Shown here: positions 41,845-52,329 of the stretch, piece by piece | Position numbering within the stretch: position 1 is the first letter of the stretch | How the letters are laid out: every line of letters starts with the position of its first letter | Source: Oxalobacteraceae sp. CFBP 8761 | Lineage (GTDB): Bacteria; Pseudomonadota; Gammaproteobacteria; Burkholderiales; Burkholderiaceae_D | NCBI GenBank assembly: GCA_014841595.1 | Contig: JACYUE010000002.1 | Span: 124,001-188,000 of the forward strand | DNA length: 64,000 nucleotides | Direction of reading: 5' to 3' | Program-made: the position numbers and the translations under genes | The notes under the pieces: model-generated | Told to the model about the DNA's origin: nothing | The model's input: only the letters and a program-made list of their open reading frames with translations | Databases searched by the model: none

Positions 41845-44118
41845 ATGTCACGTCACCGTTCTTCCGCACTGTTGTTCGCGCTGCTCGCGCCTGTCTGCGC
41901 ATTGGCCCAGGAAACCGCCGTACGTCCTGCGGATCCCGTCACCGGCGCCGTGACGCCGACCGCCCCGGCGCTGCAGGCGGCCGACGTCCCCGTCGCCTCC
42001 ACCGTCGCCGTGACGGCCGCGCGTTCGTCGAACCGGATCGACCGCCAGGCATATGACGTCAAGAGTGACGCCGCGTCGACCAACGACACGGTGGCCGACA
42101 CGCTCAACAAGGTGCCGTCGGTGGCCGTGGACGCGGACGGCAACGTGACGCTGCGCGGGCGCAGCAATGTGCAGATCCTCGTCGATGGCAAGCCGTCGGC
42201 GATGATGCAGGGCGAGAACCGCGCCGCAGCGCTGGGCGCGATTCCCGCAGCCGATCTGGATTCGGTGGAAGTGATCAACAACCCCGGCGCGCAGTTCGGC
42301 AACGAAGGCGGGGGCGGCCCGATCATCAATCTCGTGATGCGGCGCGAGCGCACGCCGGGCGGCTTCGGTGCCGTCAATGCGAACGTCGGGCCGGAAGGGC
42401 GCGCCAATGCGTCGAGCTTCGGCAGCTACACGACCGGGCGCATGAGCGTGCAGGGCGGCGTGTACGTCCGGCGCGACACACGTGGCTCCGACGGCGAAAC
42501 AAACCGCGACCGGATCGACCCGCTTACCGGCGCCGTGGCCAGCAGCACGCAACGCTCTAACAGCGAGACCGACACCGAGGCCGTGGGCATGAACAGCTCG
42601 CTGACCTACAACCTGGGCGACAAGGACGTGCTGTCGGCCAAGGCCAGCTTCTCGGCCAACGGCAGCGACGGGCAGTCGCAGGAGCGCTATCGCGGCCTGA
42701 ACGCCGACGGCAGCATCGACGGCGACTACCTGCGTTCGAGCGTGCGTGACAACGATAACCGCAGCTACAGCCTGAGTGGCGGCCTGGATCACAAGGGCGC
42801 GCGGCCCGGCGAAATCTTCAAGGTCGACCTGCGCCTGTCGGGCAACAAGGGCGAGGCCGATACGCGCTTTGCCAGCGATTACACGGTGCGCCCCGCCAAT
42901 TCGACCGCGCCGCGCACGCACCAGAACAACCTGACCGAAACGCGCGTGATCGACTTCACGGGCGACTATGAACTGCCGGGCGAGAAAGGTGTGTTCAAGG
43001 CGGGCTACAAGGTCGCGCAGAACAGTAATGTGTTCGACACGCGATTTTTCAATGTCGATGAGGCGACGCTGGCTGAAAGCCTCAGCAACCAGCGCACCAA
43101 CCGCTTCGAGCTCGATGAAACGACAGTCGCTTTGTATGGTACTTACCAGCTGCGCCTGGCCGAAAAATGGGGCTTGCTGGGTGGTCTGCGCACCGAGTAC
43201 ACCGACCTCGATCTGAACCAGGTCACCACGAACGTCAAGGCCAACAACCATTACTTCGACGCGATCCCGAGCGCATTCCTCACCTACGACCTGTCGGACG
43301 ACACGGCGCTGCGCCTGAGCTACGCGCACCGCATCCGCCGGCCGGGCGCGGGCGACCTCAATCCGTTCGTCGTCTACCGCGACGAAACCAATGTCTCGTC
43401 GGGCAACCCCGACCTGATGCCCACCAAGACCGACTCGATCGAACTGGGGCTGGAGACCAAACTGGGCAAAGTCGAGACCAATGTGCGTCTGTACGCACGG
43501 CGCGACTCGGACCTGATCCAGGAACGGCGCACCTTCATCTCCGACACCGTGTTGCTCACCACCCGTGAGAACGCCGGCAGCAGCAACTCGGGCGGCCTCG
43601 AATTCACGTTCAGCGGCCGCGTCACGCCCAGCTTGACGCTCAACGCGAGCGGCAACCTGGGATACTCCGAACAGTCGGTGCTCGGCAACAGCCAGGACGA
43701 CAAGCGCAGCGCCACCTCGCTCAGCGGCCGCGCGCGCGTGAGCTACCAGATCAATCCGACCAACAGCCTGCAACTGGTGCTCAATGCGCAGGGCAAGACG
43801 CTGTTCGGCGAAGGCTATCGCCAGCCGACGCGCAGCGCTGACCTGAGCTATCGCCGCAACCTGAGCCAGGCCATGAGCCTCGTCGTGAATGTCAACGACA
43901 TCTTCGACTCGCAAAAGACCGAATCGATCACCGAGACCGACCGCCTGCGCGAATACAGCATCCGCCGCCAGGAAGGGCGCCTCGTGTATGTCGGGTTGTC
44001 CTACCGCTTCGGCAGCTTTGGCGGTGCGGGCGGGCGGCGGCCGGATGGACCGCGGGGCGGGCCTGGCGGTCCACCGGGGTTCGGGCCACCGGGCGGCGGC
44101 ATGGGGCCAGGACTCTGA
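41845..44118 (+). CDS. TonB-dependent receptor with Gly/Pro-rich C-terminal tail
   Basis: 757 residues from ATG 41845. A signal peptide (SSALLFALLAPVCALAQ) precedes a plug domain (DTVADTLNKVPSVAVDADG, VTLRGRSNVQILVDGKPSA, VEVINNPGAQFGNEGGGGPI). A long outer-membrane beta barrel of the OMP_b-brl_3 type follows, with NPDLMPTKTDSIELGLE and final strand VYVGLSYRFGSF. After the usual terminal aromatic there is an extra ~30-residue tail rich in Gly, Pro and Arg. It imports an unknown ligand across the outer membrane with TonB energy. No substrate-utilisation genes adjoin it. Confidence 0.87.
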   Translation: MSRHRSSALLFALLAPVCALAQETAVRPADPVTGAVTPTAPALQAADVPVASTVAVTAARSSNRIDRQAYDVKSDAASTNDTVADTLNKVPSVAVDADGNVTLRGRSNVQILVDGKPSAMMQGENRAAALGAIPAADLDSVEVINNPGAQFGNEGGGGPIINLVMRRERTPGGFGAVNANVGPEGRANASSFGSYTTGRMSVQGGVYVRRDTRGSDGETNRDRIDPLTGAVASSTQRSNSETDTEAVGMNSSLTYNLGDKDVLSAKASFSANGSDGQSQERYRGLNADGSIDGDYLRSSVRDNDNRSYSLSGGLDHKGARPGEIFKVDLRLSGNKGEADTRFASDYTVRPANSTAPRTHQNNLTETRVIDFTGDYELPGEKGVFKAGYKVAQNSNVFDTRFFNVDEATLAESLSNQRTNRFELDETTVALYGTYQLRLAEKWGLLGGLRTEYTDLDLNQVTTNVKANNHYFDAIPSAFLTYDLSDDTALRLSYAHRIRRPGAGDLNPFVVYRDETNVSSGNPDLMPTKTDSIELGLETKLGKVETNVRLYARRDSDLIQERRTFISDTVLLTTRENAGSSNSGGLEFTFSGRVTPSLTLNASGNLGYSEQSVLGNSQDDKRSATSLSGRARVSYQINPTNSLQLVLNAQGKTLFGEGYRQPTRSADLSYRRNLSQAMSLVVNVNDIFDSQKTESITETDRLREYSIRRQEGRLVYVGLSYRFGSFGGAGGRRPDGPRGGPGGPPGFGPPGGGMGPGL

Positions 44119-44223
44119 TCGATCGGTCCACATGCGGGCAGGGTAATTTGAGGATGTGCTGTTCTACGTAGCAGGGGCATGACAGAATACGGCACCTTTG
44201 AATCTGCCATGACTGCCCCCTAG

Positions 44224-46395
44224 ATGCTTCGCCCCACGCTTGTCGCGCTTTCCCTGTCTGCCTTGCCGGTTTACGCTCAGAACACCGCGGCACCGGCACT
44301 TTCCACGGACACTGTCCAGAAGGTCGAAGTCAAGGCCGACGCCAACGGCTATGATCCGCGCCGCGACGATACCGCCAGCAAGATCGTCGTGTCGACCGAA
44401 GAAATCCGGCGCTACGGCGACACCTCGGTGCTCGACGTGTTCAAGCGCCTGCCGGGGATCACGGTCAGCGGCGGCGCCGGGCGTGGCGGTGGCGAGATCC
44501 GCATGCGGGGCCTGGGCAGCGGCTACACGCAGATCCTGCTGAATGGCGAGCGCGCACCGGCCGGCTTCGATATCGATCAGCTCTCGCCCGATTCGATCGA
44601 GCGCATTGAAATCCTGCGCGCCGCCAGCGCCGAGTTCTCGACCCAGTCGATCGCCGGCACCATCAACATCGTCCTCAAGCGCGCGGTGAAAAAGGCGCAG
44701 CGCGAACTGCGCGTCGGGTATGGCAAAAGCGGGGAGGTGAGCAATCCTTCGGCCAGCCTCACCATGTCGGACCGCGTCGGCAAGATGTCGTATTCGCTCG
44801 CCGCGAGCGCCTGGCGCTACGGGTTCGATCGCCCGTCGCCATTTGAGGAGTCGCAAATCGATGCGGCCGGGCGCCCCATCTTCGTGCGGCGCAGCGAACA
44901 GACCGATCGTGGCAGCCCGCAAGGCATCAACCTCACACTACGGCTGAACTGGAGCCTGGAAAACGGGGATACGGTCAGCTGGCAATCGCTCGTCGCGCAC
45001 CAGCGCAACAATTACCAGGGTAGCACCTCGACCGAGACCATTCTTGGCCTGCGCCCCCTGTACGACGAGCGCGACGTGCGCAGCAAGGGCACCAACACGA
45101 CGCTGCGTTCGGACCTGACCTGGATGCATAATCTGGAAGAAGGCGCCAAGTTCGAGCTGAAACTGGGCGTGAACGGGTCGCGCAGCCGCGGCAACTGGCA
45201 TGAAGACGACTTTCGCACGCTGGACAGTGTTGATCGTCTGGCGCGCGACTCCACCGTGCTCAGTGCCACTGACGAAGTTGGCGTCACCGCGGTGGGCAAG
45301 TATTCGCGGCCATGGAAAAAGGACCACGCGCTGTCGATGGGCTGGGACGCCGGCCATACCTTGCGCGACGATGCACGCGGCGAGGTGGAACTGTTCCCGC
45401 TCGCGGGCAGCACGCTGCGCCGCGATGAAGATTACGACGCCACCCTCAAGCGCCTGGCGCTGTTCGTGCAGGACGAGTGGAACGTCACCAAGCAATGGTC
45501 GATGTACGCGGGCCTGCGCTGGGAAGGGCTGGAGACGCGCAGCAGCGGCAACACGTTCGACACCAGCACCAATCGCGCCAGCGTCTGGAGCCCGCTCGCC
45601 CAGACGCTCTACAAGCTGCCCGACAGCCGCGACCAGGTGCGCCTGGCGCTGACGCGCACGTTCAAGGCGCCGGCGGCCAGCAGCCTGATCCCGCGACGCT
45701 TCACGACCCCGAACAACAGCCAGACAGACCCTGACTATCGCGGCAATCCCGATCTGAAGCCCGAACTGGCGACCGGCATCGACGCATCGTACGAACATTA
45801 CTGGGCCGAGAAGGCGCTGCTGAGCGCCAGCCTGTCGGTACGGCGCATCAGCGACTACACGCGCCAGGGCCTGCTTTTTGAAGACGGCCGCTGGATCCAG
45901 ACGCCGGTCAACGATGGCGACGCGCTCACGCGCAGCCTGGAGCTGGAGGCGAAGTTTCCGCTGTCAGCCGTACTGCAGGACGTGCCGGACATCGACCTGC
46001 GCGCGAGCCTGGCGCGCAACTGGTCGCGCGTCGATACGGTGCCGGGGCCGGACAACCGGCTCGACCAGCAGGTGCCCGTGTCGGGCACGCTGGGTGTGGA
46101 CTACAAGACGCCCGGCGGCAAGCTCACGACAGGCGCAAGCTTCGCCTTCAAGAACGGCGGCAACGTGCGCGTAAACGTGGAGCAGTCACGCTACCAGAGC
46201 GTGCGGCGTGAGCTCGACGTGTATGCGCTGTGGAAGCTCAATCCGACCTACCAGCTACGGCTGGCGGCAACCAATTTGCTGGCACAGGATACGGTGTCCG
46301 AGTCACGCTATGTGGATGACAACGGCGTGCAGCGCAGGACGACGTTTTCGGATGGGCAGGCGGTGGCGCGTGTGACGCTGGAGTCGCGGTTTTAA
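44224..46395 (+). CDS. TonB-dependent receptor
   Basis: 723 residues. Signal peptide PTLVALSLSALPVYAQ; plug with SVLDVFKRLPGITVSGG, IRMRGLGSGYTQILLNGERA and IERIEILRAASAEFSTQSI, followed by a barrel with NPDLKPELATGIDASYEHYW and terminal ARVTLESRF, the classical C-terminal Phe. It differs in sequence from the preceding receptor, so this is not a recent tandem duplication. The ribosome site before ATG 44224 is weak. The 105-bp gap to the first receptor suggests co-expression. Ligand unknown. Confidence 0.92.
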   Translation: MLRPTLVALSLSALPVYAQNTAAPALSTDTVQKVEVKADANGYDPRRDDTASKIVVSTEEIRRYGDTSVLDVFKRLPGITVSGGAGRGGGEIRMRGLGSGYTQILLNGERAPAGFDIDQLSPDSIERIEILRAASAEFSTQSIAGTINIVLKRAVKKAQRELRVGYGKSGEVSNPSASLTMSDRVGKMSYSLAASAWRYGFDRPSPFEESQIDAAGRPIFVRRSEQTDRGSPQGINLTLRLNWSLENGDTVSWQSLVAHQRNNYQGSTSTETILGLRPLYDERDVRSKGTNTTLRSDLTWMHNLEEGAKFELKLGVNGSRSRGNWHEDDFRTLDSVDRLARDSTVLSATDEVGVTAVGKYSRPWKKDHALSMGWDAGHTLRDDARGEVELFPLAGSTLRRDEDYDATLKRLALFVQDEWNVTKQWSMYAGLRWEGLETRSSGNTFDTSTNRASVWSPLAQTLYKLPDSRDQVRLALTRTFKAPAASSLIPRRFTTPNNSQTDPDYRGNPDLKPELATGIDASYEHYWAEKALLSASLSVRRISDYTRQGLLFEDGRWIQTPVNDGDALTRSLELEAKFPLSAVLQDVPDIDLRASLARNWSRVDTVPGPDNRLDQQVPVSGTLGVDYKTPGGKLTTGASFAFKNGGNVRVNVEQSRYQSVRRELDVYALWKLNPTYQLRLAATNLLAQDTVSESRYVDDNGVQRRTTFSDGQAVARVTLESRF

Positions 46396-46405
46396 AAGCC
46401 GGCGG

Positions 46406-46422
46406 TGGGCCGATGCGGCCCA
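46406..46422. terminator. Hairpin between convergent TonB receptor and pilU
   Basis: TGGGCCG (46406-46412) and CGGCCCA (46416-46422) form a 7-bp stem with a 3-nt loop between the two stops; there is no T-run, so its strength is uncertain. Confidence 0.5.
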
Positions 46423-46435
46423 TCACACCAACTCA

Positions 46436-47572
46436 TCACACCAACCCCAACGCCTCCGTCCCGCTCGAAAAATCACGGTTCTTCGCATGCTTGCTATTGA
46501 GCTTGATGTTCAACCGCAGGTCATTGACCGAGTCCGCATTGCGCAGCGCATCTTCGTAAGTGATCTTGTCGGCCTCGTACAGGTCGAACAGCGCCTGGTC
46601 GAACGTCTGCATCCCCAGCTCGCGCGACTTCTTCATGATTTCCTTGATCTCATGGACTTCGCCCTTGAAGATCAGGTCCGAAATCAAGGGTGAATTCAGC
46701 AGGATCTCGATCGCCACCACGCGCCCCTTCGATTCCTTCTTCGGAATCAGGCGCTGCGACACCAGGCCTTTCAGGTTCAGCGACAAATCCATCAGCAGTT
46801 GCTGGCGCCGCTCTTCGGGGAAGAAGTTGATGATCCGGTCCAGCGCCTGGTTGGCGCTGTTGGCGTGCAGCGTGGCCAGGCACAGGTGGCCCGTTTCGGC
46901 GAACGCGATGGCATGTTCCATTGTCTCGCGGTCGCGGATCTCGCCGATCTGGATCACGTCCGGTGCCTGGCGCAGCGAGTTTTTCAGGGCCGCTTCAAAG
47001 CTGTCGGTGTCGACGCCCACTTCGCGCTGCGTGATCACGCAGTTCCGGTGCGGGTGGACGAATTCAACGGGATCTTCGACCGTGATGATGTGGCCGTAGC
47101 TGTTCTCGTTACGGTAGCCGACCATCGCCGCCAGCGTCGTCGATTTGCCCGACCCCGTCGCGCCGACCATGATCACCAGCCCGCGCTTGGTCATCACGAC
47201 GTCCTTGAGCGTGTCGGGCAGGCTCAGTTCCTCGAACTTCGGGATCGCCGTGGTGATCACGCGCAGCACCATGCCCACGCAGCCCATCTGCATGAAGGCC
47301 GAGACACGGAAGCGACCCAGGTCGCCCGGCGTGATCGCGAAATTGGCTTCGCGCGTGAGCTCGAAGCCGGCCCCCTGCTTGTCGTTCATGATGGCGCGCG
47401 CCAGGTCGCCCGTGTGGCCGCTGGTGAGCGGCTGGCTCGAGACGGGCGTCATGCGCCCGTCGATCTTGATCGCCGGCGGAAAGCCCGCCGTGATGAACAG
47501 GTCCGAGCCGCCCTTCGTCACCATCAGGCGCAGCAGGTCGAACATGAATTTGGTAGCCTGGTCGCGTTCCAT
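46436..47572 (-). CDS. pilU: Type IV pilus retraction ATPase PilU
   Basis: 378 residues from ATG 47572, 7 nt after AAGGA (a TTG one codon earlier is possible). Motifs: Walker A VGATGSGKST, Asp box HIITVEDPVEFVH, Walker B APDVIQIGEIRDRETM, His box ETGHLCLATLHANSAN. The N-terminal GGSDLFITAGFPPAIKIDG is the PilT/PilU PAS-like domain. The C-terminus lacks the PilT AIRNLIREAKIAQM motif and is longer, as in PilU. It drives pilus retraction together with PilT. It lies 9 bp behind pilT in one operon. Confidence 0.93.
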   Translation of the reverse strand: MERDQATKFMFDLLRLMVTKGGSDLFITAGFPPAIKIDGRMTPVSSQPLTSGHTGDLARAIMNDKQGAGFELTREANFAITPGDLGRFRVSAFMQMGCVGMVLRVITTAIPKFEELSLPDTLKDVVMTKRGLVIMVGATGSGKSTTLAAMVGYRNENSYGHIITVEDPVEFVHPHRNCVITQREVGVDTDSFEAALKNSLRQAPDVIQIGEIRDRETMEHAIAFAETGHLCLATLHANSANQALDRIINFFPEERRQQLLMDLSLNLKGLVSQRLIPKKESKGRVVAIEILLNSPLISDLIFKGEVHEIKEIMKKSRELGMQTFDQALFDLYEADKITYEDALRNADSVNDLRLNIKLNSKHAKNRDFSSGTEALGLV

Positions 47573-47581
47573 CAATGGTCC

Positions 47582-48625
<1,044 letters not shown>

Positions 48626-48679
48626 TTATAATCCCAGTGCCGCAAACGGCCTCAAAAATATTTCCTATAGAAAATCATT

Positions 48680-49381
48680 ATGTCCATAATCGCCGGGAAC
48701 TTGCAAGCTGTCGAAGCGACAATCACCGATGCTGTAAAGGCATCGGAACGCACCAGAAGCGACGTCCAGTTGCTGGCCGTATCGAAGACCTTCCCTGCGC
48801 AGACGGTATTGGATGCGATGGCCGCCGGCCAGCTGGCGTTCGGCGAAAACTATTTGCAGGAAGCGCTCGACAAGATCGCAAGCGTCGCGCAGGCGCAACC
48901 AGATGCGGCCGTCGAGTGGCATTTCATCGGCCCGATCCAGAGCAACAAGACGCGGCCCATCGCCGCCAGCTTCGCCTGGGTGCACACGGTCGACCGGCTC
49001 AAGATTGCGCAGCGCCTGTCGGAACAGCGGCCGCCCGAACTGGGTCCGTTGAATATCTGCCTGCAAGTGAACATCAGCGGTGAGGCCAGCAAGAGCGGCG
49101 CAACGCCAGAGGACTTGCCGGCGCTCGCGCGCGAGGTCGCGCAACTGCCGAACCTGCGCCTGCGCGGCCTGATGGCGATCCCTGAACCGACCACCGATGT
49201 CGCACAACAGCGCGCCGCCTTTGCCCGCGTGCGCGCCCTGTTCGACGCGCTGCGTGCCGACGGCCTGGAACTGGATACGCTGTCGATGGGCATGTCGGGC
49301 GACCTGGCGCCCGCAATCGCTGAAGGCGCGACGATCGTGCGCGTTGGCAGCGCCATCTTTGGCAAACGCGATTACACCTGA
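48680..49381 (+). CDS. yggS: YggS/ProsC family pyridoxal-phosphate homeostasis protein
   Basis: 233 residues. The PLP lysine is in LLAVSKTFPAQTV; also LAFGENYLQEALDKI, EWHFIGPIQSNKTRPI and the phosphate site LSMGMSGDLAPAIAEGATIVRVGSAIFG. A single-domain fold-type III protein that buffers PLP and affects amino-acid metabolism in the cytoplasm. The adjacent downstream proC, 10 bp away, is its classic partner in proteobacteria, and the divergent pilT completes a well conserved cluster. Confidence 0.94.
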   Translation: MSIIAGNLQAVEATITDAVKASERTRSDVQLLAVSKTFPAQTVLDAMAAGQLAFGENYLQEALDKIASVAQAQPDAAVEWHFIGPIQSNKTRPIAASFAWVHTVDRLKIAQRLSEQRPPELGPLNICLQVNISGEASKSGATPEDLPALAREVAQLPNLRLRGLMAIPEPTTDVAQQRAAFARVRALFDALRADGLELDTLSMGMSGDLAPAIAEGATIVRVGSAIFGKRDYT

Positions 49382-49391
49382 CAGGATCACC

Positions 49392-50204
49392 ATGAACATC
49401 GTCTTTATCGGCGGCGGCAATATGGCCGCAGCCCTGATTTCGGGGCTCGTGAAGGTCGCGGGCTCCGGCGCGCAGATCCACGTGGTGGACCGCAATCCCG
49501 AAGCACTGGAGCGCCTGGCGCGCGAGTATGGCGTGCGCACCGCGACGGACATCGACGAGGGTGTCCGGCACGCTGAAGTCGTGGTGCTGGCCGTGAAGCC
49601 GCAGCAGATGCGCGAAGTGGCCACGGCACTGGCGCCGCACCTGACGCGCCAGCTGGTGCTGTCGATCGCAGCGGGCATCCGCAGCAGCGACCTGGCACGC
49701 TGGCTCGGTGGCTACGACGCCATCGTGCGCACGATGCCGAACACGCCGGCGCTGATTGGCATGGGCGTGACGGGCCTGGCGGCGCAGCCGGCCGTGAGCG
49801 CAGCGCAGCGCGAACAGGCCGACGCCGTCATGCGCGCGGTCGGCAAGACCGTGTGGCTGGACGACGAAGCGCAGATCGATGCGGTGACGGCGGTGTCGGG
49901 CAGCGGGCCGGCCTACGTGTTTTACTTCCTCGAAGCGATGCAGGAAGCGGCGCGCGCGATGGGCTTGAGCCCGGAGCAGGGCAGGGAGCTGGCGCTGGCC
50001 ACGTTCACGGGCGCCGCGCAACTGGCGGCGCAGTCTGCTGAACCGGTCGACGTGCTGCGCGCGCGCGTGACGTCAAAGGGCGGCACGACGCATGCGGCAA
50101 TCGAGAGCATGGAAGCGGCAGGCGTGAAAGGCGCGATCGTCGCAGCGATGCAGGCCGCAGCAGCACGTGGCAAGGCGCTCGGGGACGAACTGGGCCAGGA
50201 CTGA
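49392..50204 (+). CDS. proC: Pyrroline-5-carboxylate reductase
   Basis: 270 residues from ATG 49392. NAD(P)-binding IVFIGGGNMAAALISGL, VVVLAVKPQQM, and the substrate/oligomer motifs RTMPNTPALIGMGVTGL and AVSGSGPAYVFYFLEAM, with VTSKGGTTHAAIESME near the end. It catalyses the last step of proline synthesis in the cytoplasm. It is co-transcribed with yggS and ends in a strong terminator. Confidence 0.96.
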   Translation: MNIVFIGGGNMAAALISGLVKVAGSGAQIHVVDRNPEALERLAREYGVRTATDIDEGVRHAEVVVLAVKPQQMREVATALAPHLTRQLVLSIAAGIRSSDLARWLGGYDAIVRTMPNTPALIGMGVTGLAAQPAVSAAQREQADAVMRAVGKTVWLDDEAQIDAVTAVSGSGPAYVFYFLEAMQEAARAMGLSPEQGRELALATFTGAAQLAAQSAEPVDVLRARVTSKGGTTHAAIESMEAAGVKGAIVAAMQAAAARGKALGDELGQD

Positions 50205-50211
50205 GCGCATG

Positions 50212-50246
50212 AAAAAAGGGGCGCCGCGAATGCGGACGCCCCTTTG
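50212..50246 (+). terminator. Terminator after proC
   Basis: A-run 50212-50217, GGGGCG (50218-50223), inner CCGC/GCGG stem, CGCCCC (50237-50242) and TTT. The flanking A and T runs allow use in both directions with the yqjK-like gene on the other strand. Confidence 0.85.
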
Positions 50247-50267
50247 TGTCATGCGGGAGTGCGGGGT

Positions 50268-50570
50268 TCAATGCACCTCGAACTTCCTCCACCCCAGCAC
50301 CGGCAGCACCTTCTGCGCCAGCTTGTAGGCCGACAATGCTGCGGTGATCGCGCCGACCACCCAGGTCGGCCTGGTCAGCAGGATGCCGACCCCGACGCCG
50401 GCGGCGGTCAGGATGGCTTTCTTGTGCTGCACCACATAGCCCGTGGTGCCGCCCATCGCCGACGGCGTGCGCAGCAGCGTCACGTCGGCCGACATCTGGG
50501 CGCGCTGTTCGGCGCATTGTGCAGCCAGCAGACGGCGGCGCACCGCCAGTGGTTCAGATTTTGACGTCAT
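50268..50570 (-). CDS. YqjK-like protein
   Basis: 100 residues from ATG 50570 (AGGAG 9 nt upstream), overlapping the end of the YqjE-like gene by 17 bp. The N-terminus is basic and helical (PLAVRRRLLAAQCAEQRAQM), then a hydrophobic segment (AILTAAGVGVGILLT, VVGAITAALSAYKLAQKVL). Position and layout match yqjK at the end of the E. coli yqjDEK locus; sequence identity looks low. Function unknown, inner-membrane associated. Confidence 0.72.
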   Translation of the reverse strand: MTSKSEPLAVRRRLLAAQCAEQRAQMSADVTLLRTPSAMGGTTGYVVQHKKAILTAAGVGVGILLTRPTWVVGAITAALSAYKLAQKVLPVLGWRKFEVH

Positions 50571-50937
50571 CGATCGGCTCTCCTTTGACAGCTTGCGCAT
50601 CCTTGCGCAGTTCGGCCAGCGTGGCCGCCATGATCGGCCCGCGGTTCGTCAGGTCACCACGGACCTTGAAGAACGCCAGCACGCTGCCCAGCGCGAACAG
50701 CAGCGTCATGCCGCCAACGGCGAGCAGGCGGTGCGTATCCCAGAACAGGACCAGCACGAACAGGATGAGCAGCAGCACCGCGACCACGCCGAAGAAGGCG
50801 GCAGCAACGCCCCAGGCGACGTAGCCGAACAGGCGGTGCGTTTCTTCCTGCAGTTCGAGCGTCGCCAGCTCCAGCCGCGTGCGCAGCATGGCAAGCAGCG
50901 TGGCCCCGATGCGCGAAATGGTCGCGGGGATCGTCAT
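50554..50937 (-). CDS. Phage holin superfamily III / YqjE-like membrane protein
   Basis: 127 residues. The opening LLAMLRTRLELATLELQEET is characteristic of YqjE-like proteins, followed by two long transmembrane helices (VAWGVAAAFFGVVAVLLLILFVLVLFW is the first by extent, GGMTLLFALGSVLAFFKV the second). The family name is historical; there is no phage context here. It sits 1 bp behind the YqjD-like gene in the same operon. E. coli YqjD is a ribosome- and membrane-associated stationary-phase protein, and YqjE is uncharacterised. Confidence 0.87.
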   Translation of the reverse strand: MTIPATISRIGATLLAMLRTRLELATLELQEETHRLFGYVAWGVAAAFFGVVAVLLLILFVLVLFWDTHRLLAVGGMTLLFALGSVLAFFKVRGDLTNRGPIMAATLAELRKDAQAVKGEPIDDVKI

Positions 50938-50938
50938 C

Positions 50939-51259
50939 TTATTTACGGACGATCAGCATGCCGATGACGACACCGATGGCGGCGCCCAGGCCAACCGATT
51001 TCCATGGGTTGTCCTTGACGTATTCGTCGGTGGCCTTGGCGGCGACCTTGGTGCGCTCGACCACGGTTTCTTCAGCGTTGATCAGACCGACCTTGGCCGA
51101 GGCCAGCGTCTGCTCGAACTTGGCCTTGGCCGACTTGAGTTCTTCGCCGGTCAGCTGGCTGCCGTTGCGCAGCCACGATTCCGCGTCGCCGATGACGCTT
51201 TTCAGGTCATTGACCAGCTGGTCACGGGTATTGGTCTGGGTCGGGATTTTTTCGATCAT
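50939..51259 (-). CDS. DUF883 family protein (YqjD/ElaB-like)
   Basis: 106 residues from ATG 51259. Amphipathic helices (RDQLVNDLKSVIGDAESWL, TGEELKSAKAKFEQTLASAK) lead to the signature YVKDNPWKSVGLGAAIGVVIGMLIVRK, a C-terminal membrane anchor. E. coli homologues YqjD and ElaB tether ribosomes to the inner membrane in stationary phase. It is the first gene of a yqjDEK-like operon. Confidence 0.92.
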   Translation of the reverse strand: MIEKIPTQTNTRDQLVNDLKSVIGDAESWLRNGSQLTGEELKSAKAKFEQTLASAKVGLINAEETVVERTKVAAKATDEYVKDNPWKSVGLGAAIGVVIGMLIVRK

Positions 51260-51325
51260 ATTGGGCCTCTTGGTGTGGTGGTCGATCACGCTGCCGGAGC
51301 AGCGATGAATGTATTTCGGACAATA

Positions 51326-52180
51326 TTAACCTAATGCATAATCTAGTGCGACACCAATGAACAGTGCGGCCCCCAGCCAGTTGTTATGGCGGAAGGCCTT
51401 GAAGCAGTTCATCCGGTCGCGATGGCGGATCAGCGTGTAGTGATACAGCGCGATCGCGCCCGCCACCGCCACCCCGGCCACGAACCACCAGCGCAGCCCA
51501 AGCGACCAGCCGCACAGCAAAAAGATGGCCAGCGACGCGCCGTAGCACAGCATGATGGCCGCCACGTCGAAGCGCCCGAACGTGATGGCCGACGTGCGCA
51601 TGCCCAGCTTGATGTCGTCATCGCGGTCGACCATCGCATACGCGGTGTCGTAGGCCACCGCCCAGAACACGTTCGCCACCAGCAGCCACCAGGCCACGCC
51701 CGGCACCGCGCCCTGCACGGCGGCAAACGCCATCGGGATGCCGAAGCCGAACGCGATGCCCAGGTAAGCCTGCGGAATGGCGAAGAAGCGCTTGAAGTAC
51801 GGGTAGGTGCCGGCAACCACCACGGCCACCACCGACAACTGCTTGGTCAGCGCGTTCAGAGGCAGGATCAACAGGAACGACGCGATCGCCAGCACGGCCG
51901 CGACCATCACCGCTTCCCAGCCCCGGATCTTGCCGCTCGTGAGCGGGCGGTCGACCGTGCGCTTGACGTGGCGGTCGAAGTCGCGGTCGGCGTAGTCGTT
52001 GATGGCGCAGCCGGCTGAGCGCATCAGCGCCGTGCCGATCACGAAGATCGCCAGCACGTCCAGGGCCGGCACGCCGCCGGAGGCCATCCACAGCGCCCAC
52101 AGGGTGGGCCACAGCAGCAACAGGATGCCGATCGGCTTGTCGGCCCGGATCAGGCGAAAGTAGAGCGCCAGCTTGTTCAT
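51326..52180 (-). CDS. ubiA: 4-hydroxybenzoate polyprenyltransferase
   Basis: 284 residues from ATG 52180. Eight or nine transmembrane helices and the two Asp-rich motifs [12 protein letters not shown] and [13 protein letters not shown] that bind Mg-diphosphate. It attaches the polyprenyl tail to 4-hydroxybenzoate in ubiquinone synthesis at the inner membrane, using products of the ispA/dxs pathway found earlier in this window. The 304-bp gap upstream (52181-52484) contains the phoX control region. Confidence 0.95.
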   Translation of the reverse strand: MNKLALYFRLIRADKPIGILLLLWPTLWALWMASGGVPALDVLAIFVIGTALMRSAGCAINDYADRDFDRHVKRTVDRPLTSGKIRGWEAVMVAAVLAIASFLLILPLNALTKQLSVVAVVVAGTYPYFKRFFAIPQAYLGIAFGFGIPMAFAAVQGAVPGVAWWLLVANVFWAVAYDTAYAMVDRDDDIKLGMRTSAITFGRFDVAAIMLCYGASLAIFLLCGWSLGLRWWFVAGVAVAGAIALYHYTLIRHRDRMNCFKAFRHNNWLGAALFIGVALDYALG

Positions 52181-52329
52181 GTGTTCGCTTTTTTGTCGCA
52201 AAAAATATTGATCGGAAGACAGCAATTCTAGCCGGTTTGGGGACGCTGCGCGGCGCACCCTTGCCGCAGCAGGCCCCATGCGATGTGCATGACAGGCAGA
52301 TGTCACGACCAACGGCGTAGGGAAAAAAA

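Noticed and set aside
41848..44133. 761-residue open frame antisense to the first TonB receptor
   Set aside because: No ribosome site, signal or domain; the receptor on the plus strand explains the region.
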